Positions 53,569-62,473 of a stretch of DNA of 64,000 nucleotides are shown here, piece after piece; position 1 is the stretch's first letter, and each line of letters opens with the position of its first letter. The stretch covers positions 806,001-870,000 of the forward strand of contig JAQJDB010000006.1 in assembly GCA_032139905.1 (NCBI GenBank), given 5' to 3'. Below the pieces are notes generated by a model. The model worked only from the letters and a program-made list of their open reading frames with translations. It was not told the DNA's origin and did no database searches. The stretch is from Nitrospira sp. MA-1 (lineage in GTDB: Bacteria; Nitrospirota; Nitrospiria; Nitrospirales; UBA8639). Made by a program: the position numbers and the translations under genes.

Positions 53569-54010
53569 GGAAGTCGTTGCCAATCTCTCATAGCAAGACT
53601 CTCAATAAACAATCTCGGACATGCCCAAGGGTCTCCTCCTCTGTCATCCTCTCAGTTCGTCAGCGGAGGTCCAATTGGAACGACACCAAAATGGATTCCC
53701 GATGACTACTGTCGGAAATGTCCGCGATGGAGGGATTCCCGAGGCATGGCATCCCGAGGAATTTGCCAAACTATTCAATGGATTGTCCTCCTGCCGTCCG
53801 TCATCCCGAATGAGAGAAGCGAAGGCATCGGGAATTTCATGAAAATCCCTTCTGCCTAACCATCTTCCGTTCGTCTGTCTGTCGCCCCCTCGACACGAGT
53901 CGACATATCGTCACATTTGATTCGACACACCTCTTCTCTTTCTTTTGCATCTTCGATAGAAACATCAATTCATTCAAATGTTTGTGTCTTTTTTTGATCT
54001 TTTGTGAAGG
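53569..54010. repeat. Intergenic stretch with REP-like repeats
   Basis: Contains aatggattcccgatgactac (about 53690), gattcccgaggcatggcatc (about 53733) and gtccgtcatcccgaatgaga (about 53797), short GC-rich units of the GGATTCCCG/CGGGAATTTC dispersed-repeat type. No gene recognised. Ends at the sigma-54 promoter match before doxX. Confidence 0.5.
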
Positions 54011-54027
54011 TGGAATGGCTCTTGCCA
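54011..54027 (+). promoter_or_regulatory. Sigma-54 (-24/-12) promoter match upstream of DoxX gene
   Basis: TGGAATGGCTCTTGCCA: GG and GC are separated by exactly 10 bases, with TTGC at -12. Predicted transcription start is about 54037, giving an 80-base leader to ATG 54118. It lies 2.2 kb after the sigma-54 activator gene. Confidence 0.55.
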
Positions 54028-54117
54028 TATGTAAGAGGTAAGAGTTCAACAAAGCTTTCGTTAGAACAAATAATGACAAACCACACACATTTATTCATTC
54101 ACAAAGGAGAGGAAGCC

Positions 54118-54612
54118 ATGAAAACATTATTTCAAACAGAAGAGAGTTGGGCGCCGGTTATTTTGAGAGTGATGCTGGCCTTGGTCATTTTTCCTCACGG
54201 CGCTCAGAAGCTGCTGGGATGGTATGGAGGAAACGGGTTTGAAGGCACGATGGGATTCTTTACTGAGCAAATGGGTTTGCCTTGGGTGATTGCATTTCTG
54301 GTCATTATGGGAGAATCGGTTGGCGCACTGGCAATGGCAGCCGGATTCATGACGCGGTTCACTGCCGCGAGTTTAGGCATCATCATGTTAGGCGCCATCA
54401 CAACGGTGCACTGGTCTAATGGGTTTTTTATGAACTGGTTTGGCCAACAAGCCGGTGAGGGATTTGAATATCATCTGCTCGTCATTGGCATGGGTCTGTC
54501 GTTAATGGTGACGGGCGCCGGCAAATGGTCGGTCGATCAGGTCATTGGAAAGTGGCTTGCACGGCAGGAATCATTGCACGCTGATGGGACTCGTCGGACT
54601 GCGGCAGCCTAA
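54118..54612 (+). CDS. DoxX-family membrane protein
   Basis: 164 residues from ATG 54118 (AAAGGAGAGGAAGCC upstream). Four membrane helices: VILRVMLALVIFPHGAQKLL, LPWVIAFLVIMGESVGALAM, AASLGIIMLGAITTVHW and LLVIGMGLSLMVTGAGKW. The motif FPHGAQKLLGWYGGNG is the DoxX signature. DoxX proteins accompany redox and thiol stress defence (for example with superoxide dismutase or sulfur metabolism); exact function here unknown. Preceded by a sigma-54 promoter match. Confidence 0.93.
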   Translation: MKTLFQTEESWAPVILRVMLALVIFPHGAQKLLGWYGGNGFEGTMGFFTEQMGLPWVIAFLVIMGESVGALAMAAGFMTRFTAASLGIIMLGAITTVHWSNGFFMNWFGQQAGEGFEYHLLVIGMGLSLMVTGAGKWSVDQVIGKWLARQESLHADGTRRTAAA

Positions 54613-54736
54613 GTGTGACAGATCTAAATGTACGACTAGAAAATGAATAATTATGGAAAGGAGTCAAGACATGAATAGTAGGCAACTTCGTCAGGATAGA
54701 AGCAGGGATCTCTCAATAACCATAAAGGAGGAAGTG

Positions 54737-55282
54737 ATGAACCGTACAATGAATCTTCACGTGATTATGTTATCAGCGGTGATGGGCATGTTTCTTATCA
54801 TGTCCGGTATCGGTTACGCAGACTCTAAGAGTGTCAGCCATGGACATAAGCAGGTCACCGGAGTCGTGACAACGGAGAAGGGTGGTGTTCTCACGGTTAA
54901 AACACCCACGGGAGACTATTCTCTGACCGAAAATGCTTCTCATCGTCATGGCCATGCCGTCCCCAAGGTGGGAGATGAAGTAACCTTGGTTCTGGATGAG
55001 AACAATGCTGTCATAGAAGCCCACCCTAAAGGCGAGGAAGGAATACATCAGTTCTATACGGGGAAATTGGTGTACATGGGGAAAATGAATAAAGAGATCA
55101 AATTGCAGACCCCTGATGGGGAAAAGGTCTTCCCTCTTGGTCGGCTGGAAATCAAAACCAAGCCCATCGAAGAAGGTGCCATGGTCACGGTTGAAGTGAA
55201 TGAAGGCGGGACTGTGATCGATCTTCACCGTGCGTCGGATGACGAAACAAGCATTAATGCCAAAGGGAAGACTCACGAGTAA
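54737..55282 (+). CDS. Exported His/Lys-rich protein of unknown function
   Basis: 181 residues from ATG 54737 (AAGGAGGAAGTG upstream). Signal peptide (VIMLSAVMGMFLIMSGIGYA), then a His-rich N-terminal segment (SKSVSHGHKQVTG, ENASHRHGHAVPK) that could bind a metal. Two repeated beta-strand blocks follow: GVVTTEKGGVLTVKTPTGDY and GKLVYMGKMNKEIKLQTPDG, each followed by a charged strand. The internal repeat suggests a small duplicated beta domain. No family recognised. Periplasmic by signal peptide. Confidence 0.75.
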   Translation: MNRTMNLHVIMLSAVMGMFLIMSGIGYADSKSVSHGHKQVTGVVTTEKGGVLTVKTPTGDYSLTENASHRHGHAVPKVGDEVTLVLDENNAVIEAHPKGEEGIHQFYTGKLVYMGKMNKEIKLQTPDGEKVFPLGRLEIKTKPIEEGAMVTVEVNEGGTVIDLHRASDDETSINAKGKTHE

Positions 55283-55304
55283 CGAGTCGGATGTTCACTA
55301 TGAT

Positions 55305-55345
55305 GTGGCTCGGTCTCTTGCCGGGTGGTGAGAGATCGGGGCCAC
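55305..55345. repeat. Strong intergenic hairpin
   Basis: GTGGC-TCGGTCTCT pairs with AGAGATCGG-GGCCAC across a loop of about 12 bases (one G-T pair, small bulge). It lies between the exported-protein gene and the SDR gene. No T-run follows, so it may be an mRNA end-stabilising structure. Confidence 0.5.
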
Positions 55346-55406
55346 CTTCTGAGGCGGGGAATTGTGGTATGAGAAAAAGTCAGAGAGACGAAGAAGGAGC
55401 CGAAAG

Positions 55407-56090
55407 ATGATATCCCTTAACGGAAAAGTTGTCATGATCACGGGGGCATTGGGTGGCTTAGGCCAGACGGTGACCGAGGCATTCGCCCAGGCGGGAGCCA
55501 AAGTGGTGGTCGTGGGCCGGGAACTTCCAGCGAAGCTTCCGGAAGGGCTAGTGGGCCTTTCAGCGGATGTCACCGATGAGGCTGAGGTTCATCGACTGAT
55601 GAAGGAGGCCGTGCGCAAAACCACACGCATTGATTGCTTGATCAATCTTGTTGGCGGGTTTGCCATGGGTCGTCTGGCAGAAACAGAAATGTCCACCTGG
55701 TCCAAAATGTTGTCTATCAACCTGACCTCGGCCTTTTTGCTGTCGAGGGAGGCAACTCGCTTCATGTCCAAGCAAGGCTCTGGTCGAATTATGCATATGG
55801 CCGCGCGTGCCGCTGTGGACCCGTTCCCCGGTGCGGGTGCCTATATTGTCTCTAAGTCAGGGCTTCTTGCCCTGATCAAGGTGCTGGCTCTGGAGTTAAC
55901 CGGTTCAGGCGTGACTGTGAACGGGGTATTACCGGCGACCATTGATACCCCTGCTAACCGCAACAGCATGCCGGATGCCGATCCCAACGAATGGGTGAAG
56001 CCGGAAGCGATTGCCGCACTGCTTGTGTTTCTCGCCTCTGAGGAAGCTGAGGCTCTGAATGGGGCGCTCATTCCTATCGGGTCATCATAG
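55407..56090 (+). CDS. Short-chain dehydrogenase/reductase, catalytic Ser apparently replaced
   Basis: 227 residues from ATG 55407 (AGAAGGAGCCGAAAG upstream). Rossmann motif MITGALGGLGQTVTEAFA (TGxxxGLG), LINLVGGFAMGRLAETEMST and GAYIVSKSGLLALIKVLALE with the YxxxK pair. The usual Ser about 13 residues before that Tyr falls in HMAARAAVDPFPG and appears to be Ala. A related subset of SDRs has the same ARAA pattern. C-terminal LPATIDTPANRN and ALLVFLASEEAEALNGALIP are typical. Enzymatic activity is therefore uncertain. It is followed at 80 bases by the SnoaL-like gene. Confidence 0.88.
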   Translation: MISLNGKVVMITGALGGLGQTVTEAFAQAGAKVVVVGRELPAKLPEGLVGLSADVTDEAEVHRLMKEAVRKTTRIDCLINLVGGFAMGRLAETEMSTWSKMLSINLTSAFLLSREATRFMSKQGSGRIMHMAARAAVDPFPGAGAYIVSKSGLLALIKVLALELTGSGVTVNGVLPATIDTPANRNSMPDADPNEWVKPEAIAALLVFLASEEAEALNGALIPIGSS

Positions 56091-56170
56091 GAATGATGTT
56101 TGATGAATTGTTCGATGTTTCAATTCGAGGTGTAAACGGTAAATTTTATTTATTGAAAGGAGAAGGTAGC

Positions 56171-56518
56171 ATGAGTATTCAACAACAGGTTCAAGCATTG
56201 ATCGATGGGATTTTGGCCGGAAAGCTTTTGGAGACCTTTGACACGTATTATGCTGATAACGTTGTCATGAGTGAGAATCGAAAAGAAGAACGAGTCGGGA
56301 AGGCTGCCAACCGGGAATATGAACAAAAGTTTTTAGGGAATATTCAGGAATTTCACGGAGCTCAGGTCGGACGGACGATCGTTGACGGGGACCATGCCGC
56401 GGTGGAATGGACGTTTGACCTGACCTTTAAAGGCGGAAATCGGGTGAAGATGCAGCAGGTGGCCGTGCAAACCTGGAAGGATGGAAAAATTATTCGTGAG
56501 GACTTTTATCACGGGTAA
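56171..56518 (+). CDS. SnoaL-like (NTF2-fold) protein
   Basis: 115 residues from ATG 56171 (AAAGGAGAAGGTAGC upstream). NTF2-like cone fold: VQALIDGILAGKLLETFDTY, VMSENRKEERVGKAANREYE, IVDGDHAAVEWTFDLTFKGG and QQVAVQTWKDGKIIREDFYH. This is the SnoaL-like polyketide cyclase family, often small isomerases or ligand-binding proteins; function here unknown. Same strand and close to the SDR gene, so co-transcription is likely. Confidence 0.85.
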   Translation: MSIQQQVQALIDGILAGKLLETFDTYYADNVVMSENRKEERVGKAANREYEQKFLGNIQEFHGAQVGRTIVDGDHAAVEWTFDLTFKGGNRVKMQQVAVQTWKDGKIIREDFYHG

Positions 56519-56633
56519 AAGGGTTCTTATGTGTTGAACCATGTGTGCTCACGACAGGTTTACGCTCAAAAACAATGGCAGCCTAAGAGATCCCGGGCTC
56601 CTGTTCTCAACTGTTTTGATAAGGAATGAAGTT

Positions 56634-56912
56634 ATGCTCAGAGTCACCCCCCGCATAGATGAGACGACAATCACCCTCCAGTTGGAGGGGCGATTGGCCG
56701 GACCGACAGTCATCGAAGCTGAGCGGTGTTGGCAGGTGACATGCGCGGAGAATCCGGGGCGATCCCATCGACTGGATTTGCGGGGGGTGACATATTTGGA
56801 TCAGGAAGGGAAATCGTTTTTGAACCGGGTCTTTCAGCAGGGCGCGAGTTTTCTCTCTTCCGGTTGTTTGACCCGGGCCTACGTTGAGGAGATCACGCGA
56901 TCTGGGAAATAA
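56634..56912 (+). CDS. STAS-like small protein
   Basis: About 92 residues from ATG 56634. It begins MLRVTPRIDETTITLQLEGR and ends GCLTRAYVEEITRSGK. The middle block SHRLDLRGVTYLDQEGKSFL fits the STAS fold (anti-sigma-factor-antagonist-like: strand, LDLrgVtylDqeG, helix). A conserved phosphorylatable Ser in the usual position is not seen (DQEGK), so classical switching is doubtful. Its stop overlaps the sigma-54 promoter match of the pirin gene. Regulatory partner unknown. Confidence 0.7.
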   Translation: MLRVTPRIDETTITLQLEGRLAGPTVIEAERCWQVTCAENPGRSHRLDLRGVTYLDQEGKSFLNRVFQQGASFLSSGCLTRAYVEEITRSGK

Positions 56913-56918
56913 TTTGCT
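56903..56918 (+). promoter_or_regulatory. Sigma-54 (-24/-12) promoter match upstream of pirin gene
   Basis: TGGGAAATAATTTGCT: TGG and GC are 10 bases apart, with the TTTGCT -12 element of the consensus. It overlaps the stop codon of the STAS-like gene; the pirin ATG at 56948 is 30 bases downstream. Confidence 0.5.
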
Positions 56919-56947
56919 GAGAAAACAGTTGAGGAAAGGAGGGTGCC

Positions 56948-57820
56948 ATGACGCAGATGAAATCGATTTCAGGAATCTACAAATCGGGCTCCACTCATAT
57001 GGTAGGGGACGGGTTTCCGGTACGGAATATCTTTCCAAGTCAGAATCTGACCGAAGAGATCAGTCCCTTTCTGCTCTTGGATTATGCGGGTCCGGCATCG
57101 TTCCCTCCTACGAATCAACGGCTGGGTGTCGGGGAACATCCTCACCGGGGATTTGAGACCGTGACCATCGTCTATCAGGGAAAAGTCGCGCATCGGGATT
57201 CAGCCGGAAACGGAGGAACTATCGGACCGGGCGATGTGCAATGGATGACGGCGGCTTCGGGTGTGGTGCATGAAGAACTTCATGAACAAGCCTGGGCCAA
57301 GGAGGGTGGCACGTTGCAGATGATTCAACTCTGGGTCAATCTTCCCAAGTCATTAAAAATGGGCGCGCCCCGCTACCAAACGGTCCTCAATGAAGACATT
57401 CCGCAATCCAATCTTGGGGGACAAGGCAGTGTGCTCCGTGTGATCGCCGGTGAATATGAGGGACTCAAAGGGCCGGCCAAGACGTTCACGCCTGTGCACC
57501 TGTATGATCTGAGATTGGTTGCCGGACATCTGGGTGAGCTCAGTCTTCCGGTCGGATATAATACGGGCCTGTTCGTCCTTAGTGGGAAGTTGGTCTTGAA
57601 TAAATCTCACGAAGTCGGGGAGGCCGAAATGGCTCTCTGCGACCCGCAGGGAACGAAGGTAAATTTTGAGGCCACGGAGGAGGCAAGGGTGTTGGTGCTG
57701 AGTGGAGAACCGATTCCGGAACCGGTCGCCCGCATGGGCCCTTTTGTCATGAATACTGAGGAAGAGCTTGTGCAGGCTGTGAACGATTATCGTGCGGGAA
57801 GAATGGGACGACTTGAGTAA
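56948..57820 (+). CDS. Pirin family protein (cupin, quercetinase-like)
   Basis: 290 residues, AGGAAAGGAGGGTGCC before ATG. Pirin N-terminal cupin: SPFLLLDYAGPASFPPT, VGEHPHRGFETVTIVYQG with metal ligands H64 and H66, and WMTAASGVVHEE with H108 and E110. The C-terminal pirin domain contains LYDLRLVAGHLGELSLP and ARVLVLSGEPIPEPVARMGP. Bacterial pirins bind iron; some have quercetin 2,3-dioxygenase activity and others act as redox sensors. The metal site is complete. Probably under the sigma-54 promoter at 56903. Confidence 0.95.
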   Translation: MTQMKSISGIYKSGSTHMVGDGFPVRNIFPSQNLTEEISPFLLLDYAGPASFPPTNQRLGVGEHPHRGFETVTIVYQGKVAHRDSAGNGGTIGPGDVQWMTAASGVVHEELHEQAWAKEGGTLQMIQLWVNLPKSLKMGAPRYQTVLNEDIPQSNLGGQGSVLRVIAGEYEGLKGPAKTFTPVHLYDLRLVAGHLGELSLPVGYNTGLFVLSGKLVLNKSHEVGEAEMALCDPQGTKVNFEATEEARVLVLSGEPIPEPVARMGPFVMNTEEELVQAVNDYRAGRMGRLE

Positions 57821-58048
57821 GCCGATATTCGAGCTTCTTGATGGAAGGAAAGCGTGAAAAATTTTGTTCGGCTGTAATAATAGTGGTGAACCTTCGTCTA
57901 CACATTTACAGAAGATGATGCCCTGCAATGAAGATGTAGGAAAGACAACCCTTATGGATAAGCCAATCATTCAGAGGACAGCACAAATTGAAAATTCCGA
58001 CTTAAATGTTGTGAATGGAATAGAACGGAATTGGTGGGAACCAACCAG

Positions 58049-59305
58049 ATGAATGCAGCCATACTCAGACCCGTTTCAGTATACATTGGCAATGGGCGCG
58101 CCGTGATTCGTAGGAGTGTTGGATTACTCCTGATTCTTCTTGCAGGATGTGGGCAGGGAGATACCTCCCCTCCGGCTCCTCCACCGCCGACGGTGGAAGT
58201 GGTGACGGTCACCATCCAGGATCTCCCCGATGAACCCGAATTCATCGGACAAACCGAGGCCTTTCGGCCTGTGGAGATCCGGTCACAGGTGACGGGCATC
58301 ATTAAGAAAGTTTTTTTCACCGAAGGCAGGAATGTCAAGCAAGGTGACCGGCTGTACCTCATTGACCCCGTGCCCTTCAAAGCGGCTTATCTGAGTGCCA
58401 AAGCCAGGGTGACGCAAGCGGAGGCTAGACTGGTACAAGCGAAGCAGGATTTTGCTCGAGTCAAACCTCTTCTGAAAGAGCAAGCGGTCAGTCAAAAGGA
58501 CGTGGACGATGCGGTGGCGGAAGGGTTAGCGGCTAAAGCCTCCTTGGAAGCGGCGCATGGGGATCTGGTCAAGTCCAGGTTTGACCTGAGTAATACCCTG
58601 ATCGTCGCTCCGATCGGTGGACGTATTTCGAAAAGCCGGTTTTATGAAGGACGTCTGGTGTCCGCCCAGACAGACCTGATGACTACCATCGATCAGCTTG
58701 ATCCCATGTATGTCAATATGTCCGTTCCGGAAACATATTTGTTGCGGCGGCGGCGTGAGTTGGCGGACCACAAAGTCGAGAGGCCCGATCTCTTTCAATT
58801 GCGCGGAGTCATGACGTTCGCTGATGGCAGTGTCTATCCCCATGAAGGCAAATTGGATTTTGCCGATGTGGCCATCCGGTCGGAGACGGGGACCTTACAG
58901 GGCCGGTTTGCCTTCCCCAATCCTGAGGCTGATCTTTCTCCCGGTCAATCCTATTTGTATCCCGGACATTTTGTCCGCATCCGGCTGAAGGGGTATATCC
59001 GGACTGATGCGATTTTGATTCCTCAACGTGCGGTTCAACAGGGTCCTAAAGGCACATTTGTGAATGTGATTGGCCCCGACGATAAAATCGAAGTGCGCGA
59101 AGTGGACGCGACCGGTTGGCGTGGCGGCGATTGGCTCATTGAAGAGGGCCTTCAACCAGGAGAGCGAATCGTCGTCGAAGGGTTTCATCGAATTCAACCG
59201 GGTATGCAGGTGAATCCAGTGCCGTTCCGGAATGGTGAGGCCACATCGGAAACCCCGGGCCATGAGAATCCGACACCTCCCGAAGCCACTCAGGAGAACT
59301 CATGA
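58049..59305 (+). CDS. RND efflux periplasmic adaptor (membrane fusion protein)
   Basis: About 418 residues from ATG 58049. Signal peptide with lipobox LLAGC, so lipid-anchored to the inner membrane. Domains: beta-barrel/lipoyl halves with VEIRSQVTGIIKKVFFTEGR and NVKQGDRLYLIDPVPF; an alpha-helical hairpin (about 100-165, KQDFARVKPLLKEQAVSQKD); the second lipoyl half TLIVAPIGGRISKSRFYEGR; and a membrane-proximal part (DAILIPQRAVQQGPKGTFVN, GLQPGERIVVEGFHRIQPGM). It joins the RND pump to the outer-membrane channel. Its stop overlaps the pump gene start by 4 bases (ATGA). Confidence 0.94.
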   Translation: MNAAILRPVSVYIGNGRAVIRRSVGLLLILLAGCGQGDTSPPAPPPPTVEVVTVTIQDLPDEPEFIGQTEAFRPVEIRSQVTGIIKKVFFTEGRNVKQGDRLYLIDPVPFKAAYLSAKARVTQAEARLVQAKQDFARVKPLLKEQAVSQKDVDDAVAEGLAAKASLEAAHGDLVKSRFDLSNTLIVAPIGGRISKSRFYEGRLVSAQTDLMTTIDQLDPMYVNMSVPETYLLRRRRELADHKVERPDLFQLRGVMTFADGSVYPHEGKLDFADVAIRSETGTLQGRFAFPNPEADLSPGQSYLYPGHFVRIRLKGYIRTDAILIPQRAVQQGPKGTFVNVIGPDDKIEVREVDATGWRGGDWLIEEGLQPGERIVVEGFHRIQPGMQVNPVPFRNGEATSETPGHENPTPPEATQENS

Positions 59306-62300
59306 GTTCTCATTTTTTTATTGACCGTCCTATTTTTGCCACGGTCATTTCCATTGTGATTGTGGTGGTGGGACTGGTGTCTCTCCAGGTTCTTCCCATC
59401 GCTCAATTTCCGGAAATCACTCCGCCTGTGGTCCAAATTGAAGCCGACTATCCTGGTGCCAGTGCAGAAGTCGTGGCCGAAGCCGTGGCGAGGCCGATTG
59501 AGGTGCAACTCCCCGGGATCGATAATCTCCTGTACTACGATTCTTCCAGCACCAACGACGGCCATATGACGATCCGATTGACCTTTGAAATCGGGACGGA
59601 TGTCGATATCGCACAGGTCCAAACTCAAAACCGTCAACGTTTGGCCGAGCCACAGCTTCCGCCTGAAGTTGTCCGGCAGGGTATCACCGTCAAAAAAGTG
59701 TCTCCCGATCTACTCGGGGTGGTGGCGTTGAGTTCCAGTGATCCTCGTCAGGATACGGTCTTTCTTTCTAATTTTGCGATTCTGCGGATTGTGGATAACA
59801 TCAAACGGCTTCCCGGAGTGGGGGATGCGTTGATCTTTGGCGGACAGAACTACTCCATGCGTCTTATTTTGGACCCCATTCGTATGGCTCAAATGGATGT
59901 GACGCCCACTGATATTGCGAATGTGGTTCGTGAGCAGAACCGGGATTTTCCGGCTGGCCGGATCGGACGCGAGCCTGCCCCGAGTGGAACTGAGCTGACC
60001 ATTCCCGTGATCACGCAAGGACGGATGAGCGAGGCCAAAGAATTCGAGGACATGATTGTCCGGGCGTATCCGGATGGTTCCATGGTGCGTCTCGGCGACG
60101 TGGCTATGGTTGAGTTGGGGGCACAATCCTATGACCTCGAGGGACGGTGGAATGGCAAACCCAATGTCTTTATGCTGACATTCCTCTCCCCGGGGGCCAA
60201 TGCCCTTGAAACCATGAAACGAATCAAGGACGAGATGAAGAGTCTCACGAATATTTTTCCGGCTGGAGTCTCATACGACATCCCGTACGATACAACCCGA
60301 TTCATTGAGGTTTCTATTCAACAAGTGGTGAAGACCCTGGGAGAAGCATTGATCCTGGTTATTTTGGTGGTCTACCTCTTTCTTCAAAGCTGGCGCGCAA
60401 CATTAATTCCAGCCGTGGCTGTCCCCGTTTCATTGATCGGCACGTTTGCGGGTATGGTCGCCCTCGGATTTTCGATTAATACCCTGACTTTGTTCGGCAT
60501 GGTCTTGGCCATCGGGATTGTGGTGGATGATGCGATCGTGGTGGTGGAAAATGTGGCCCGGCACATTCAGAACGGACATCCACCAAAGGAAGCCGCGAAG
60601 CTGGCCATGACGGAAGTGACCGGCCCGGTCATTGCGCTCGTCGTGGTTCTGGCGGCGGTCTTTCTGCCCGTGGCGTTTCTGGGAGGTATTACCGGCGAAC
60701 TCTATCAGCAATTTGCAATCACCATTACGCTGTCCGTGGTCCTTTCCGGGATCGTGGCCTTGACACTCAGTCCGGCCCTCTGTGCGTTGATTCTCAAGCC
60801 GGATCAGGAACGGGAGGCCGGGTTTTGGAAGAAATTTAATGACGGATTTAATTGGACGCAGAATCGATATGTGGGGACGGTTGGCTCGATTCTTAAACAC
60901 GCAGTGCTCTCGCTGGCGGTCTTTGGGGTTCTGCTTTTTGTCATCGGTGGGCTGTTTCAAGTTCTGCCGTCCAGTTTTTTGCCGGATGAAGATCAGGGAT
61001 ATTTTATTTCGGTCGTGCAATTGCCGGACGGGGCATCCAAGCAGCGAACTATTGAAGTGATTGAACAGGTTGAAAATTATTTTCTCTCGGTTCCCGAAGT
61101 GCACTCCACCGATGCGCTGGTCGGGCAAAACTTTGTCTTTAACACTCGAGGGTCGAATCAGGCGACGATGTTTGTGCCCTTGCATCACTGGGATGACCGC
61201 ACGCAATCGGATCAGCATGTTAAATCTCTGATTGGGAATGCCTTCAAAAAGTTTGCCGAAATTCCCGAGGCGCTGATCCTGGCGTTTAACGCACCTTCCA
61301 TTCGTGGATTGGGGACGACCGGAGGATTCTCATTACAATTACAGGATCCGAGCGGTGGAGATTTCAATCAATTTTCCGCCATCACGCAACAATTTGTGAG
61401 CAAGGCGAAACAAGATCCAGCCATTGGTGCGATCGGCACAAGTTTTCGCGTCACCGCGCCGCGTTTGTATGCCCGCGTCGATCGGGAACGAGCCAAGGCC
61501 TTGGGTGTGCCTATTTCCGAAGTGTTCGATACGATGCAAGCGTATTTCGGCAATTTCTACATCAACGATTTCATTAAACTTGGACGGGTCTATCGAGTGC
61601 AGACCGAAGCGTTGCCGGAGTTCCGGTCGAGTCCCGATGACATTGCGAAAATTTATGTACGTGCCCGGAATGCCAAGGGATCGACGATGATTCCGCTTGA
61701 TACGGTGGTCAGTACGGAATTTACGAGCGGCCCGGATACCGTGACGCATTTCAACGGTTTTAATACCGCCTCCGTTCTGGGTGCTGCCGCTCCGGGGTAT
61801 AGTTCAGGGGCTGCCCTTGATGCCTTGGAACGACTGGCTCAAGAGGTGTTGATTCCCAAGGGCTATGATATCGATTGGAGCGGGATTTCCTATCAGGAAC
61901 GGAAGACCGGCACCGAGTCCATTTTTGCCTTCGCCTTCGGCCTCTTAATGGTGTTCCTGGTGCTTGCCGCGTTGTATGAAAGTTGGTCGGTGCCTTTTGC
62001 CGTGATTCTTGCCGTGCCGTTCGGTCTCTTCGGGGCTCTATCCGCCGTCTGGATTCGGGGCTTGAGCAATGATATCTACTTTCAAATCGGCTTAGTGACC
62101 TTAATCGGGCTTGCGGCACGAAATGCGATTCTGATCGTCGAATTTGCGAATCATCGCTATGAGGGAGGGATGCCGCTGGTGGAGGCAGCCTTAGAGGCCG
62201 TCCGTCTTCGTTTCCGGCCGATCATTATGACCTCTATGGCGTTTATCTTAGGCGTGGTTCCCTTGGTCATTGCGTCCGGTGCGGGTGCGGCTAGCCGTCA

Positions 62301-62472
62301 ATCCATCGGGACAGGCGTCTTCGGCGGCATGTTGGCGGCGACATTTTTAGCGATCTTTTTTGTTCCGCTGTTTTTTGTGCTCATCAGGAAGTTGGGGTCA
62401 CGAATGAAGGGGAAATCTGCCGACATTCTCGCTGAAGATCAGGATGAGCACATCCTTGATGGAGAACGATAA
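59302..62472 (+). CDS. RND multidrug efflux permease (HAE1/AcrB family)
   Basis: 1056 residues, trimeric proton-drug antiporter of the inner membrane. Start: SSHFFIDRPIFATVISIVIV, with 12 membrane helices and two large periplasmic loops. Proton-relay Asp pair in TM4: GIVVDDAIVVVENVARH (D409, D410). The TM10 position equivalent to AcrB K940 is Arg (LAARNAILIVEF, R940). Conserved segments: GGQNYSMRLILDPIRMAQMD and LPSSFLPDEDQGYFISVVQL. Substrates cannot be read from sequence. Translationally coupled to the adaptor gene (4-base overlap); the outer-membrane channel gene starts 1 base after its stop. Confidence 0.97.
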   Translation: MSSHFFIDRPIFATVISIVIVVVGLVSLQVLPIAQFPEITPPVVQIEADYPGASAEVVAEAVARPIEVQLPGIDNLLYYDSSSTNDGHMTIRLTFEIGTDVDIAQVQTQNRQRLAEPQLPPEVVRQGITVKKVSPDLLGVVALSSSDPRQDTVFLSNFAILRIVDNIKRLPGVGDALIFGGQNYSMRLILDPIRMAQMDVTPTDIANVVREQNRDFPAGRIGREPAPSGTELTIPVITQGRMSEAKEFEDMIVRAYPDGSMVRLGDVAMVELGAQSYDLEGRWNGKPNVFMLTFLSPGANALETMKRIKDEMKSLTNIFPAGVSYDIPYDTTRFIEVSIQQVVKTLGEALILVILVVYLFLQSWRATLIPAVAVPVSLIGTFAGMVALGFSINTLTLFGMVLAIGIVVDDAIVVVENVARHIQNGHPPKEAAKLAMTEVTGPVIALVVVLAAVFLPVAFLGGITGELYQQFAITITLSVVLSGIVALTLSPALCALILKPDQEREAGFWKKFNDGFNWTQNRYVGTVGSILKHAVLSLAVFGVLLFVIGGLFQVLPSSFLPDEDQGYFISVVQLPDGASKQRTIEVIEQVENYFLSVPEVHSTDALVGQNFVFNTRGSNQATMFVPLHHWDDRTQSDQHVKSLIGNAFKKFAEIPEALILAFNAPSIRGLGTTGGFSLQLQDPSGGDFNQFSAITQQFVSKAKQDPAIGAIGTSFRVTAPRLYARVDRERAKALGVPISEVFDTMQAYFGNFYINDFIKLGRVYRVQTEALPEFRSSPDDIAKIYVRARNAKGSTMIPLDTVVSTEFTSGPDTVTHFNGFNTASVLGAAAPGYSSGAALDALERLAQEVLIPKGYDIDWSGISYQERKTGTESIFAFAFGLLMVFLVLAALYESWSVPFAVILAVPFGLFGALSAVWIRGLSNDIYFQIGLVTLIGLAARNAILIVEFANHRYEGGMPLVEAALEAVRLRFRPIIMTSMAFILGVVPLVIASGAGAASRQSIGTGVFGGMLAATFLAIFFVPLFFVLIRKLGSRMKGKSADILAEDQDEHILDGER

Positions 62473-62473
62473 C

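Noticed and set aside
55307-55323. Sigma-54-like TGGCTCGGTCTCTTGCC before the SDR gene
   Set aside because: GG and GC are 11 bases apart instead of the required 10, and the sequence is one arm of a strong hairpin.
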